Assembly (NCBI GenBank): GCA_948497845.1
Contig: CAOOMX010000007.1
Location: forward strand, 1,604 to 43,645
Reading direction: 5' to 3'
DNA length: 42,042 bases
Source of the DNA: an uncultured Bacilli bacterium
GTDB taxonomy: Bacteria > Bacillota_I > Bacilli_A > RF39 > UBA660
Shown: piece by piece, positions 1-9,173 of the stretch
How positions within the stretch are numbered: the first letter of the stretch is position 1
Layout of the letters: every line of letters begins with the position of its first letter
The notes under the pieces: generated by a model
The model's database searches: none
Seen by the model: only the letters and a program-made list of their open reading frames with translations
Told to the model about the DNA's origin: nothing
Program-made: the position numbers and the translations under genes

Positions 1-99
1 AGAATCAGATTCTTTTTTGTAAACATCCTTGACATTCATTAATGTTTCGTTACTACAGTGCAAACACTTAGCTACAGTTTGTTTATTTTTATATTCCAT
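1..99 (-). CDS. Partial small protein with a CxxC pair, downstream of hsdM
   Basis: The start ATG (97-99) overlaps the hsdM stop as TAATG, so the gene is translationally coupled to hsdM. Thirty-three codons are visible before the window edge. The readable start is MEYKNKQTVAKCLHC. The CLHC pair could be half of a zinc ribbon, but its partner would lie outside the window. This is not a recognisable HsdS N-terminus. Family and function are unknown, and the gene is incomplete at its 3' end. Confidence 0.6.
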   Translation of the reverse strand, partial: MEYKNKQTVAKCLHCSNETLMNVKDVYKKESDS

Positions 100-1658
100 T
101 ATATTTCATCTAATCCTAATTCTTTTAAATAAACATTAAGTTCTTTATCAACTTCAGCTATTTGTTTATCTATTTCCTTTAAATCTTGTTGTACTGCTTT
201 AATGTCAATTTCTTCTTCCTCTTCAAATGTATCTACATATCTAGGAATATTTAAATTATAATCATTTTCTTCTATTTCAGATAGCGGCGCAATATGACAA
301 TACTTTTCTATTTCTTTTCTATCAATATAAGTTTTAATTATTTTATCAACATCTTGATCCCTTAATCTATTTTGATTTTTACCAGGTTCAAAGTCTTTAG
401 ATGCATCAATGATTATAATATTTTCTTCATTTTCTCTACATTTTTTAAATACTAATATACAGGTAGGAATACTAGTACCATAGAATATATTTGCAGGTAA
501 TCCTATAACTGCATCTAAATAGTTTTTATCTTTAATTAGATACTTTCTTATTACTCCTTCTGATGCTCCCCTAAATAATACTCCATGTGGCAATACTACA
601 GCCATTGTTCCATTATCAGATAATTGATAAATCATATGTTGAATAAAAGCAAAATCTGCCTTTGATTTGGGTGCTAGTTTACCATAAGCACTAAATCTTT
701 CATCTTCTATAAACTTAGGATCTGCACTCCAATTTTGAGAATATGGTGGATTAGCAACAACTGCATCAAATTTCATATCAATATGTCTAGGTCGTTCTAA
801 TGTATCATCATTTTTTATATCAAAGTGTCTAAATGAAACACCATGTAATAACATATTCATTCGTGCTAAGTTGTAGGTAGTAGAATTAAATTCCTGTCCA
901 TAATAAGATACAATCTTAGTTTCTTTACCAACTCTTAATAGCAATGAACCAGAACCACAAGTGGGATCGTATACAGATTGAAGTTTAGATTTATTTATAG
1001 TAACCAACTTTGCAAGTATTCTTGATACCTGCTGCGGAGTATAGAATTCTCCTGCTTTTTTTCCTGCTGATGCTGCAAAATTGGAAATCAAATATTCATA
1101 AGCATCACCTAAGACATCGATTTCTGCATCTTCATGATGAAAATCAATATCATTAATTTTTAACATAATCGTTGATATTAATTTAGTTCTATCTGCTTCA
1201 CCTCTACCAAGTTTAGAGTTATTCAAATCCATATCTTCAAAAAGATTTTCAAAATCATCTTCTGATTCATTTCCTAAAGTAGATTCTGATATTGAATTAA
1301 TTGCTTTTTGTAACATTGATATATCAAATTTGCCAGTTTTAATTTTGTTTATTAAAGTACTCCATAAATAATCTGGTTCAATAAAATACCCTATATTTTC
1401 ATCTTCAATTAAATCACCTTTAAATTCGTCAACTCTACTTTTATCATCAAACATATCAATATACTTTTTTGTATTTCTAAGCATTGTTTTTTCTACATAG
1501 TTAACTAAGTTTTCAGATAAATATCTATAAAATATTAACCCTAAAATGTAATTTTTAAAATCATTAGCATCCATATTACCTCTTAAGGTATTAGCAATAC
1601 TCCACAATTGTTTTTGTAATTCTAATTGTTGTGACTGTTGTTTTTCTTCTCTAGACAT
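99..1658 (-). CDS. hsdM: Type I restriction-modification DNA methyltransferase subunit (HsdM)
   Basis: N6-adenine methyltransferase subunit of a type I R-M enzyme, normally working as an M2S complex that also supports HsdR cleavage. An HsdM N-terminal helical domain comes first. It is followed by GEFYTPQQV near residue 200, the SAM-binding motif DPTCGSGS, and the catalytic motif IV NPPY (VVANPPYSQNW). The C-terminus is an acidic/coiled helix typical of HsdM-HsdS contact. An in-frame GTG lies at 1667, but it falls inside the Shine-Dalgarno sequence TAGGTGG. The ATG at 1658 is therefore the better start (about 519 aa). That Shine-Dalgarno sequence also overlaps the hsdR stop, so the two genes form one operon. 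No hsdS is present within the window. Confidence 0.93.
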   Translation of the reverse strand: MSREEKQQSQQLELQKQLWSIANTLRGNMDANDFKNYILGLIFYRYLSENLVNYVEKTMLRNTKKYIDMFDDKSRVDEFKGDLIEDENIGYFIEPDYLWSTLINKIKTGKFDISMLQKAINSISESTLGNESEDDFENLFEDMDLNNSKLGRGEADRTKLISTIMLKINDIDFHHEDAEIDVLGDAYEYLISNFAASAGKKAGEFYTPQQVSRILAKLVTINKSKLQSVYDPTCGSGSLLLRVGKETKIVSYYGQEFNSTTYNLARMNMLLHGVSFRHFDIKNDDTLERPRHIDMKFDAVVANPPYSQNWSADPKFIEDERFSAYGKLAPKSKADFAFIQHMIYQLSDNGTMAVVLPHGVLFRGASEGVIRKYLIKDKNYLDAVIGLPANIFYGTSIPTCILVFKKCRENEENIIIIDASKDFEPGKNQNRLRDQDVDKIIKTYIDRKEIEKYCHIAPLSEIEENDYNLNIPRYVDTFEEEEEIDIKAVQQDLKEIDKQIAEVDKELNVYLKELGLDEI

Positions 1659-1667
1659 ATATACCAC

Positions 1668-4424
1668 CTACATAAATTTCTTTAAAATATTTTTAATAAA
1701 CTCTTTTATATTATTTTTAATAGTTCTTCTTTCCCAATAATCATCTATTTCTATTGAATCGTTTATTTCTTTATCTGGGAATATTCCACTATACTCATAT
1801 TCATCAATGATTTGTTTTAATCTATCAAGATTAATATCATTATTACTCGCAAATTTTTCTATTTCTTTTTCTCTTTCTTTATTCATATGATTATCTAATG
1901 CTTCATCAATAGAATCGTCTTCTTTTAATGTTGGTAAAATTGATGTTAAGAAACTCTTGATTAAATCTGCTTTTAAGAATAATTCATCATCTGTAATATT
2001 TACTAATTTACTTTGAATATCAATAATATCCTTTTGTTTTTGTTCTTCATTTGATAAGTCAACATTTCTAATTAAATTTAAGATATATGAAACATTAATC
2101 TTATCTGTTTGAATTAATTCTAATGAAAAAGTTACATCATTTAATATTGAACTTTTTTCTTTATCATTTGAAAGTTTTCTATATAATTCATAATATTTAC
2201 TTTTATAATCTTCAAAAATTTGAGTATTAATTAATACTCCACAAGTATCTAAATCAAATTGATTAAATGTTTTTAAGCTGACTAAAACTTTGGCAAGTTC
2301 TCTAAATGCTACTATAAATTCTTTAATATCATCTTCACTTTCAAGCGAATCAACACTTTCAACTACTGGTGTAATACTAAGTAATCTTTCAACACACGCT
2401 TTTAATTTTTCTAGATATGTTTCATATGGTGCCATAATTACAGTATCTATACTATCTGTTTGTGAGAATAATTTAACTGCTTCATCAACTCTTGTTTTAG
2501 TAGTTCTATAGCAAACTATATTTCCAAACGGTTTCGTTTCTGTTTCAACCCTATTTGTTCTTGAAAAAGCTTGAATTAAATCGTGATATTTCAAACTCTT
2601 ATCAACATATAATGTATTTAATCGTTTAGCATCGAATCCTGTTAATAACATATTAACAACTATGACTATATCTATTTCAGTATTTTTAATTTTTTTACAT
2701 ATATCTCTAAAATATCCATCAAAATTATTAGAAGAAAAATTAGTATTATACATCTTATTATAATCATTAATAATTCTATCTAAAGACTCCCTAGAATGTT
2801 CCCCATCACCATCTAAGTCTTCATTTGCACCATAAGTAAATATAGCACCTATTTTTAAATCATGATTAATTGTTTTAAATGTGTCATAATATTTAACTAA
2901 TTGGGGTATAGATGATACTGTAAATAGGGCATTATATTTTTTATCACGAGTTTTGATATTATGATGTTTAATAATATCATTTGCTATTAAGGCAATTCTT
3001 TCATCAGCCATAAAAACTTCTTCAGTATCTATTCCTTCCACCATCATATCTTCTTCTAATTCTCTTGAATTTAATTCAACAAATTTCATATAATCAACTG
3101 AAAAACCTAATACATTTTCATCTTTAATAGCATCTTTTATTAAATAAGTGTGCAAACATTTTTCAAATATATCTGCTGTACTTCTTCCATCTTGTGATGG
3201 ATTTTCTTTAAATCTAGGAGTACCTGTAAACCCAAAGTATTGTGCCTTAGTAAATGTTTTAGATATTTGTCTATGCATTTCCCCAAATTGACTTCTATGA
3301 CATTCATCAATTATAAATATAGTCTTTAAATCTTTATATTTTTCCATTACACCAGCATATTTAGGATTAGAACAAGCATTAGCCATTTTTTGAATAGTAG
3401 TTATTATAAGTGGTTTTGAACTGTCTTTTATTTGTTTAATTAATTTATCTGTTTGATTTGTCATATCAACACAACCTGGATCAAACTTATTAAATTCATC
3501 TAATGTTTGTTTATCTAAATCTTTTCTATCAACTAAAAAGAATACCTGATTAATAGATGGTTCTAACGCTAATATTTGACTTGTTTTAAATGATGTAATA
3601 GTTTTACCAGATCCAGTTGTATGCCAAATATATCCATTATTGCTTGTGTCTAATGCACGGGATACTATATTTTCAACAGCATAAACTTGATAAGGTCTCA
3701 TAACCATTAAAGTTTTATCTGTCTTATTTATAATCATATATCTGGCTATCATTTTACCGATATTACATCTATCTAAGAAGAACACACAGAATTGTTCTAA
3801 ATTAGTAATTCTACTGTTATCTACATCAGTCCAATAAAAAGTAAATCCATAATTTAATTCTTGATCTCCATTAGCAAAATATTTCGTATCTACCCCATTA
3901 CTAATAACAAACAATTGAATATATTTATAAAGTCCTGTATAGGAATGCCTTTTATATCTTTTAATTTGATTAAAAGCTTCCTTCATATCATTTCCTCTTC
4001 TTTTAAGTTCAATTTGTACAAGAGGAAGTCCATTTATAAAAATAGTAACATCATATCTATTAACATATTTACCTTCTACAGTTGTTTGATGGGTAACTTG
4101 AAAAATATTCTTACACCAATCATTTTTATTAAATAATTCAATGTATACTTTAGAACCATCATCTCTTTCAATAAATTGTTTTTGTCTTAATTCATTTGCA
4201 CTTTGATAAACGCCTTTCCCAGATATTTTTACCATTAGTTTTTCAAATTCTTTATCAGATAGTGGCTTATTTTTTAATTCAGTTTTATTATGTTTATTAA
4301 CTTGTTCTCTAAAATTGTTTTCTAAATCTTTAACATCGTTTATTTGTACTTTTTCATATCCTTGTTTAACAAGTTGATCAATCATTCTATCTTCTAATCT
4401 TGCTTCACTTTCATAAACACCCAT
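1668..4424 (-). CDS. hsdR: Type I restriction endonuclease subunit R (HsdR)
   Basis: Motor and nuclease subunit of the type I R-M complex, 918 aa, a usual length for the family. An N-terminal HSDR_N nuclease domain has a PD-(D/E)XK pattern, with YDVTIF followed by QIELKRRG. Superfamily 2 translocase motifs follow: Walker A TTGSGKT, DECH (IIDECHRSQFG), motif III GFTGTPRF, and the late motifs MLLTGFDAKRL and QAFSRTNR. The C-terminus is helical, ending in an HsdM/S-docking-like segment. The start ATG is preceded by TAGGTG and by an extended -10 promoter at 4459. It is first in an operon with hsdM. Specificity cannot be inferred without hsdS. Confidence 0.94.
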   Translation of the reverse strand: MGVYESEARLEDRMIDQLVKQGYEKVQINDVKDLENNFREQVNKHNKTELKNKPLSDKEFEKLMVKISGKGVYQSANELRQKQFIERDDGSKVYIELFNKNDWCKNIFQVTHQTTVEGKYVNRYDVTIFINGLPLVQIELKRRGNDMKEAFNQIKRYKRHSYTGLYKYIQLFVISNGVDTKYFANGDQELNYGFTFYWTDVDNSRITNLEQFCVFFLDRCNIGKMIARYMIINKTDKTLMVMRPYQVYAVENIVSRALDTSNNGYIWHTTGSGKTITSFKTSQILALEPSINQVFFLVDRKDLDKQTLDEFNKFDPGCVDMTNQTDKLIKQIKDSSKPLIITTIQKMANACSNPKYAGVMEKYKDLKTIFIIDECHRSQFGEMHRQISKTFTKAQYFGFTGTPRFKENPSQDGRSTADIFEKCLHTYLIKDAIKDENVLGFSVDYMKFVELNSRELEEDMMVEGIDTEEVFMADERIALIANDIIKHHNIKTRDKKYNALFTVSSIPQLVKYYDTFKTINHDLKIGAIFTYGANEDLDGDGEHSRESLDRIINDYNKMYNTNFSSNNFDGYFRDICKKIKNTEIDIVIVVNMLLTGFDAKRLNTLYVDKSLKYHDLIQAFSRTNRVETETKPFGNIVCYRTTKTRVDEAVKLFSQTDSIDTVIMAPYETYLEKLKACVERLLSITPVVESVDSLESEDDIKEFIVAFRELAKVLVSLKTFNQFDLDTCGVLINTQIFEDYKSKYYELYRKLSNDKEKSSILNDVTFSLELIQTDKINVSYILNLIRNVDLSNEEQKQKDIIDIQSKLVNITDDELFLKADLIKSFLTSILPTLKEDDSIDEALDNHMNKEREKEIEKFASNNDINLDRLKQIIDEYEYSGIFPDKEINDSIEIDDYWERRTIKNNIKEFIKNILKKFM

Positions 4425-4458
4425 ACTACACCTACTTTTTCAAAACACTTATAGTCTA

Positions 4459-4467
4459 ATTATACCA
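4459..4467 (-). promoter_or_regulatory. Extended -10 promoter of hsdR
   Basis: On the minus strand the sequence reads TGG-TATAAT, a TGn extended -10, about 35 nt upstream of the hsdR ATG. No convincing -35 is visible, as expected for an extended -10 promoter. It lies just downstream of the abiF-transcript terminator, so hsdRM appears to have its own promoter. Confidence 0.6.
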
Positions 4468-4514
4468 TGAAATCAAACATTTTTTAAATTTTAGTCATTT
4501 ATTTATCCTAGAAA

Positions 4515-4544
4515 TTAAAAAATAGAAGAAATTAATCCTCTATT
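4515..4544 (-). terminator. Intrinsic terminator after abiF and its RNA
   Basis: On the minus strand a 9-bp stem (one G-U pair) formed by AATAGAGGA and TCTTCTATT, with a 6-nt loop, runs directly into TTTT. It ends the transcript that would contain abiF and the hairpins at 4556-4632, and it separates them from hsdR. Confidence 0.6.
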
Positions 4545-4555
4545 AAAATATGCAT

Positions 4556-4632
4556 TATAAAAGAAAAATAGGGCTCCATCAATAAAGACAGTGCCCATGC
4601 AAAAGTGTAAAACACTTTTTCTTTGCATAATC
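4556..4632 (-). ncRNA. Candidate abiF-type structured RNA downstream of the Abi_2 gene
   Basis: About 20 nt after the abiF stop, the minus strand carries two adjacent hairpins. The first pairs GCAAA...AAGTGT with ACACTTTTGC around a 3-nt loop. The second pairs GGGC with GCCC around a loop containing CTTTATTGATG and is followed by TATTTTTC. Known background: AbiF/Abi_2 HEPN genes are recurrently accompanied by a small conserved structured RNA (the abiF RNA motif), proposed as an RNA antitoxin. The position and compact two-hairpin form fit this. I could not run a covariance model, so the exact ends and the family assignment are inferred. Confidence 0.55.
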
Positions 4633-4652
4633 ATATTACCACATAATAATGA

Positions 4653-5672
4653 TCATGTCAAACTATTTTGTTCAATATTTACACTATAATGTTTTTTTAT
4701 TATTTTATCAAAATAGGCATATATTGATTTTAATAGTTCATTATTATTATAGTATTCTTCATGTAAAATTATTCGTTCATAAAACAAATCATTTATATCA
4801 TTTGTAACATTTGTTTTGACACCTGTACTAGTTACAATTTCATTAAACATATAAAGAGTATAAGTTATTTGTCTTATTCTTGAATTGCTTAATTTATTAT
4901 CTCTTGTTTCTTTCCCTATTCCACAATTATTTAAATAATTAACTATTTTATAATCAGGTGCAAAATTATTATCTTTTTTATCAAGATCACATAAAACACA
5001 TGAATTATGAGCAACTGCATTTCTTAATTTTACAACTTCTCTTAGAATAAAAACATTTTTAATTTCATTTTTTAATTCATATTCTTTAGCAAAAAAATCA
5101 TAAAAATTAACTAATTCACCAAATGTTATTATTTCTAGAAATTCCCATATAGGTATGTTTTCTATTTTTGTATCACCATCTAAATCATATTTTGTAAATA
5201 TTTTTTTATAATATTCACTTGTTACTTTATTTCGAATACTTTTGTGAACCTTTTTAGGGAATTTTTCATCATTAAAATCTTTTTCTAAATACATATTGAC
5301 AATTCTATAGCCATCTTCTTTATCTATGTTCTCTATTAAATTTAAAATTCTTATTTTTAAATAATGCTCAATATCAATAATCATTTTAAATAAAACTAAT
5401 CTTGATCTGTGATCAATGATAGCTAAATCTTTTAAATAGGCAAAATCTAAGTCTATAAATTTATCAACAAACTCCCCATCAATAAAATATCTTTCAAAAT
5501 TATGTTTATATGCTGTCACATTATAATAATTATTGTTGTATCTTAAATACTTTTCTGCTTCTAGTTCAGGCATTATTTCAAATTTAATATTTTTTTCTTT
5601 TAAGTATGGAACCATTTCTGATATTTTCATCATTGGTCTTAAAGATATTTCAGTTTTAATTTCTTCATCCAT
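4653..5672 (-). CDS. abiF: Abi_2/AbiF-family HEPN abortive-infection protein
   Basis: 339 aa, matching the Abi_2 (AbiD/AbiF) family layout. The N-terminus has KKISEM-like helical segments, a YYNVTAYKH region sits near residue 50, and IWEFLEIITFGELVNFY lies near residue 180. The HEPN nuclease signature R-x4-H follows as LRNAVAHNS near residue 217-222. Family members are predicted RNases that abort phage infection. A strong AGGAAGTG ribosome site and an extended -10 at 5699 support the start. A structured RNA lies immediately 3' (4556-4632), the expected partner for this family. The gene stands as its own transcription unit between hsdR and the metallophosphoesterase gene. Confidence 0.85.
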   Translation of the reverse strand: MDEEIKTEISLRPMMKISEMVPYLKEKNIKFEIMPELEAEKYLRYNNNYYNVTAYKHNFERYFIDGEFVDKFIDLDFAYLKDLAIIDHRSRLVLFKMIIDIEHYLKIRILNLIENIDKEDGYRIVNMYLEKDFNDEKFPKKVHKSIRNKVTSEYYKKIFTKYDLDGDTKIENIPIWEFLEIITFGELVNFYDFFAKEYELKNEIKNVFILREVVKLRNAVAHNSCVLCDLDKKDNNFAPDYKIVNYLNNCGIGKETRDNKLSNSRIRQITYTLYMFNEIVTSTGVKTNVTNDINDLFYERIILHEEYYNNNELLKSIYAYFDKIIKKHYSVNIEQNSLT

Positions 5673-5698
5673 TCTATCACTTCCTAACTGCTGTAATT

Positions 5699-5707
5699 AT
5701 TATAGCA
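5699..5707 (-). promoter_or_regulatory. Extended -10 promoter of abiF
   Basis: The minus strand reads TGC-TATAAT about 27 nt upstream of the abiF ATG, with the AGGAAGTG ribosome site between. It is a TGn extended -10 of the same style as the hsdR, hamA and abiEi promoters. Confidence 0.6.
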
Positions 5708-5740
5708 TACAATTTCTAGTATTTTTATCTTTCTATGTTT

Positions 5741-6661
5741 TTATAATTCTTTAGGACAGTTAGGTTTATAATTAACATCATAAAATCCATAAACTTTTTT
5801 ACATTTATTACAAGTGATTCCAATAAAGTCTGCTCCATCTATTCTAAACCCATCACCTTTCATTACAGATATATCTTTAGAATGACATTTAGGGCAAACA
5901 ACTTCTTCTTTCATAACTTCATCTTGACTATAAGCATCCCTTATTATTTGATAACCATTTCTATTATATTTAGGATAAAATTCATCTGTATTAAATAATT
6001 TAATTCTTCCAAACATAAACTCCATTTTATCAATTTGCTTTTCTGTATGAAAATGACCACAATACCATTTATCATAATCAATATTTTCTTCTATTTTATC
6101 TAAAAATATTTCCATAGATTTATCTACTTTAGATTGATCTAATCCTTTCATAAATACCTCAGTTGGTTCATATTTTAAAGGACAAGTATGAGATAAAATT
6201 ATATCTATATGTTTACCACTATATTTATTTAGTATTTCTTTCTTTTCAGACTTGCTTAACTGTTCATCTTCAAACCAGCTATAACCATAAGCTAATCTAT
6301 ATTCTTTATCTACTGAATAAGCTCCACCTGTAACAAGTACAGATTTACCATCTATTGTATATAGTTCACCATTTTTAGCAAATATTAAATTAGGATATTC
6401 ATCTTCAATAAATACTTTCCCGCCAAACATATCAACTTCTTTATAACTTGATATATTTTCAGGTCGTTCTTCATGATTGCCTTGAATACAAAATAATTTT
6501 ATATTCATATTGTTTAAATGTTTTTTAATTTTACTATCTTCTTCATTTAGGCAATAATTAATACCAGCATCGCCTAATATAATTACCATATTATCATTAT
6601 TCTTTTCTATACTATTTAATCTGTAAAAATCTCTATGCATATCTCCTGTTACATAAATCAT
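5741..6661 (-). CDS. Calcineurin-like metallophosphoesterase with C-terminal zinc ribbon
   Basis: 306 aa. Metallophosphoesterase motifs occur in order: GDMH (residues 6-9), LGDAG (about 30-34), GNHE (about 61-64), ILSHTCP (about 155) and GHFH (about 202). These supply the di-metal ligands of a calcineurin-like phosphoesterase. The last 60 residues add two CxxC pairs (CPKCHSK and CNKCKK), a zinc ribbon not usual in the core family. A strong TTAGGAGGATA ribosome site precedes the ATG. It lies 49 nt after hamB on the same strand, with no clear promoter between, so it may be transcribed with Hachiman. The substrate is unknown. A role in nucleic-acid or nucleotide turnover during defence is inference from location only. 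Confidence 0.8.
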   Translation of the reverse strand: MIYVTGDMHRDFYRLNSIEKNNDNMVIILGDAGINYCLNEEDSKIKKHLNNMNIKLFCIQGNHEERPENISSYKEVDMFGGKVFIEDEYPNLIFAKNGELYTIDGKSVLVTGGAYSVDKEYRLAYGYSWFEDEQLSKSEKKEILNKYSGKHIDIILSHTCPLKYEPTEVFMKGLDQSKVDKSMEIFLDKIEENIDYDKWYCGHFHTEKQIDKMEFMFGRIKLFNTDEFYPKYNRNGYQIIRDAYSQDEVMKEEVVCPKCHSKDISVMKGDGFRIDGADFIGITCNKCKKVYGFYDVNYKPNCPKEL

Positions 6662-6710
6662 ATTATCCTCCTAATATAACAAACTTATTTTAATTTTTAA
6701 TAGGATTTAA

Positions 6711-9173
6711 TCAGACATTAAAATAACATTCTAATTCATATTTTAACACTTCATTTTCATCAAAGCATTTTAAAATTTCTTTGTCAATACAAAAACCATT
6801 AATAATATTCTTAATAAATCCTCTATATTTTCCAACTAATAATTTAGACAAATCCCTTGAAAGACCATCCCATTGAAAATATATTTGCATTTCATTGTCA
6901 GTACCATAATGTAGTAGATAGTAATCCCTTTTATCAATTAAGTCAAACTTATATAAAAAGTCAATATATTTAAATAGGTTATACTCTATATAATCATTTT
7001 CTTCTTTTACCCTTATAATCGCCAAATTAATAATTTCTTTACCTGTTTTTTCATTAAGATCGACATATAAAGGAATGATGTCGGTATCCCTTCTTTTTAT
7101 TTCACCAAATGACCTTCCGACGTATACATATTTTTTCTGTTCTTCATTTAAATTATTCCAATAATAGCTCAATCTATTAACACTTTCATTAATACTTAAG
7201 TTTTCTTTTCTCCAGTTTATAATCATATTATAAAATCTTCTTGCTGCATCATTTTCAAGACGTTTTAAATTATCCTTATTATCTGAAACAATATTAATTC
7301 CGTTTATAAATAGCTTATATATTTTATCTATTATACTATCATCTTTATCAATTATTCTATCTTTAATTCTTTTTTCAATAACTTCTTCATTTTCAAAAAC
7401 ATTAAAATCATTTATGTTTAACTCTAACAAAGTTCTTCCTATTTTAGTTTTTATTTTTAGACATTCCTTTTCAAGGGGTTCATCTTTTAAATTTTCTAAT
7501 TCTCCTTCATCTGCTTCGGATAATGATTCTTTACTATTACATAACATAACATTTTTTACATCATCAAGCCTTTTTTTAGAATTGCTTTTTACTTTTAAAT
7601 TGTCCCTTATAAATTCCTCAAAAGCAATTTTTTCCTTCTTCTCTTTTATAAAATAAACTTTAGATATAAGAGATGATAAATCTTCATTTTGTAAATCAAA
7701 TATATTTTTATATCTATTAATTCTACCAATTAAATTTTCTAATTGGTGATATGTTAAATTAGACAATCCTTTTTTTAAATCAAGAACAAATAATTTATCA
7801 AATGGCATATTAACTCCTTCTAACAATGTAGATGTACAAAATATATACTTTAACGATTCTTCTTCCTTCACACATTTTTCAACATAATTTCTTATATTAT
7901 CCGGCATAACACCAAAATGATATACAATTCCTTTTTTTATGTAATCAATCAAATCATAATCCTTGTTGATATAGTCGCTTAAGTTCTTGCATATTTTAAT
8001 TATATTGTCGTCATTATTATCTGGTAAAAATTTTGCCAATTTTGGAAGTTCCGCTTTAATATCTTTTGGCCTATTTAAATAGATTAAATTTTTATTAGAC
8101 GATTCTTCTATTATAAACTCATATTTATCAATATTTTCTAGTTCTCCAATTGAATAAAACTCATTAAAATATTGATTGAATACAAACCTCTTTTTTTTAA
8201 AAAAGTCTGCAAAATAATATTTTTTTACTTTCATCTTTGGATTTATTTTTATTTGTTCTACTTCAACATCAATATCCTTTTTTATTTTAAGGTTTGCAGC
8301 ATCTTGTATTATTGGACTAAAGTACTTTACAATCAAATTTTTATTTTTATTTCTCAGCAAATATATAAGTTTAGCTAACAAAAATGCTCTTGAATTCTTT
8401 TCAAATATATTATGTGCCTCGTCAACTAATAATGAGTCTATATTAAAACTAATTTTTCTGTCATAAATTAATTTAAATAATCTCTCTTGAGTCATTACAA
8501 AAATAACTTTTTCACTATCCTCAAAATTCATATCTGGATGAGTAATTATTTTAGGCATTTCACTTCCATTAAATTCTCTTAGTAAATCATTCCTTACTTG
8601 ATTTAGCATAGCCTTTGTTGGTTCAAGAATACATATTACTTTATTTTTATAGTTATCTTTGACATATTTTTTTATTAAATCTGTTTTCCCAAATGAAGTC
8701 GGCGCTACTACCATTATATCGCAGTCATTCTTAAAAAAACTATAATTCATTTTCTTTTGTTTAGCTGTATAATAATAATTTTCTGATGCTTTATTTACAT
8801 CTATTACTATATTATTTATTTCATTAAATATATTATCTTCTATTTTTATTAATCCTTTGTCAATTAAAAATTTTAAAACTGGAAAATTTAATAAATTATC
8901 AGATATTTCAAACAGAGGTTCATAATCTTTTGTATCAATAGAATATAAAACTATAATAAAATATCCTAAATCAAAAAGTATTTGATCATCACTGTTGATA
9001 AACATTAAAGCCAATTCTAGTATCTTTATTTTTTCGATTTCAGATAATTCATTTAACGATTTTGTAAAGATTTTTTTAAAAGTATCAGCAAATTTACTTT
9101 TATTAATATCGTTTTTTAATTTTGTAATATTATATTCTTTCACTTTATTCACGAACTTTCTGTAATATTTCAA
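6711..9173 (-). CDS. hamB: Hachiman helicase HamB (DEAH-box superfamily 2)
   Basis: About 820 aa. Walker A is APTSFGKT (157-164), DEAH lies in LLVDEAHNIF (about 250) and a motif III-like segment is YFSPI. The late motifs FCTSTLLEGVNMP and NLIGRINRY contribute the arginine finger region. It overlaps the end of hamA, the standard HamA-HamB order; in Hachiman the helicase senses aberrant DNA and controls the HamA nuclease. The furthest upstream start is TTG at 9173. In-frame GTG codons at 9152 and 9143 sit at the hamA stop and are credible alternatives, giving 813 or 810 aa. The gene ends in TGA. Confidence 0.85.
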   Translation of the reverse strand: MKYYRKFVNKVKEYNITKLKNDINKSKFADTFKKIFTKSLNELSEIEKIKILELALMFINSDDQILFDLGYFIIVLYSIDTKDYEPLFEISDNLLNFPVLKFLIDKGLIKIEDNIFNEINNIVIDVNKASENYYYTAKQKKMNYSFFKNDCDIMVVAPTSFGKTDLIKKYVKDNYKNKVICILEPTKAMLNQVRNDLLREFNGSEMPKIITHPDMNFEDSEKVIFVMTQERLFKLIYDRKISFNIDSLLVDEAHNIFEKNSRAFLLAKLIYLLRNKNKNLIVKYFSPIIQDAANLKIKKDIDVEVEQIKINPKMKVKKYYFADFFKKKRFVFNQYFNEFYSIGELENIDKYEFIIEESSNKNLIYLNRPKDIKAELPKLAKFLPDNNDDNIIKICKNLSDYINKDYDLIDYIKKGIVYHFGVMPDNIRNYVEKCVKEEESLKYIFCTSTLLEGVNMPFDKLFVLDLKKGLSNLTYHQLENLIGRINRYKNIFDLQNEDLSSLISKVYFIKEKKEKIAFEEFIRDNLKVKSNSKKRLDDVKNVMLCNSKESLSEADEGELENLKDEPLEKECLKIKTKIGRTLLELNINDFNVFENEEVIEKRIKDRIIDKDDSIIDKIYKLFINGINIVSDNKDNLKRLENDAARRFYNMIINWRKENLSINESVNRLSYYWNNLNEEQKKYVYVGRSFGEIKRRDTDIIPLYVDLNEKTGKEIINLAIIRVKEENDYIEYNLFKYIDFLYKFDLIDKRDYYLLHYGTDNEMQIYFQWDGLSRDLSKLLVGKYRGFIKNIINGFCIDKEILKCFDENEVLKYELECYFNV

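Noticed and set aside
3861..4136. Plus-strand open frames inside hsdR and other large minus-strand genes
   Set aside because: They lie wholly within well-supported genes, have low-complexity Ser/Ile/Phe-rich products and lack ribosome sites.
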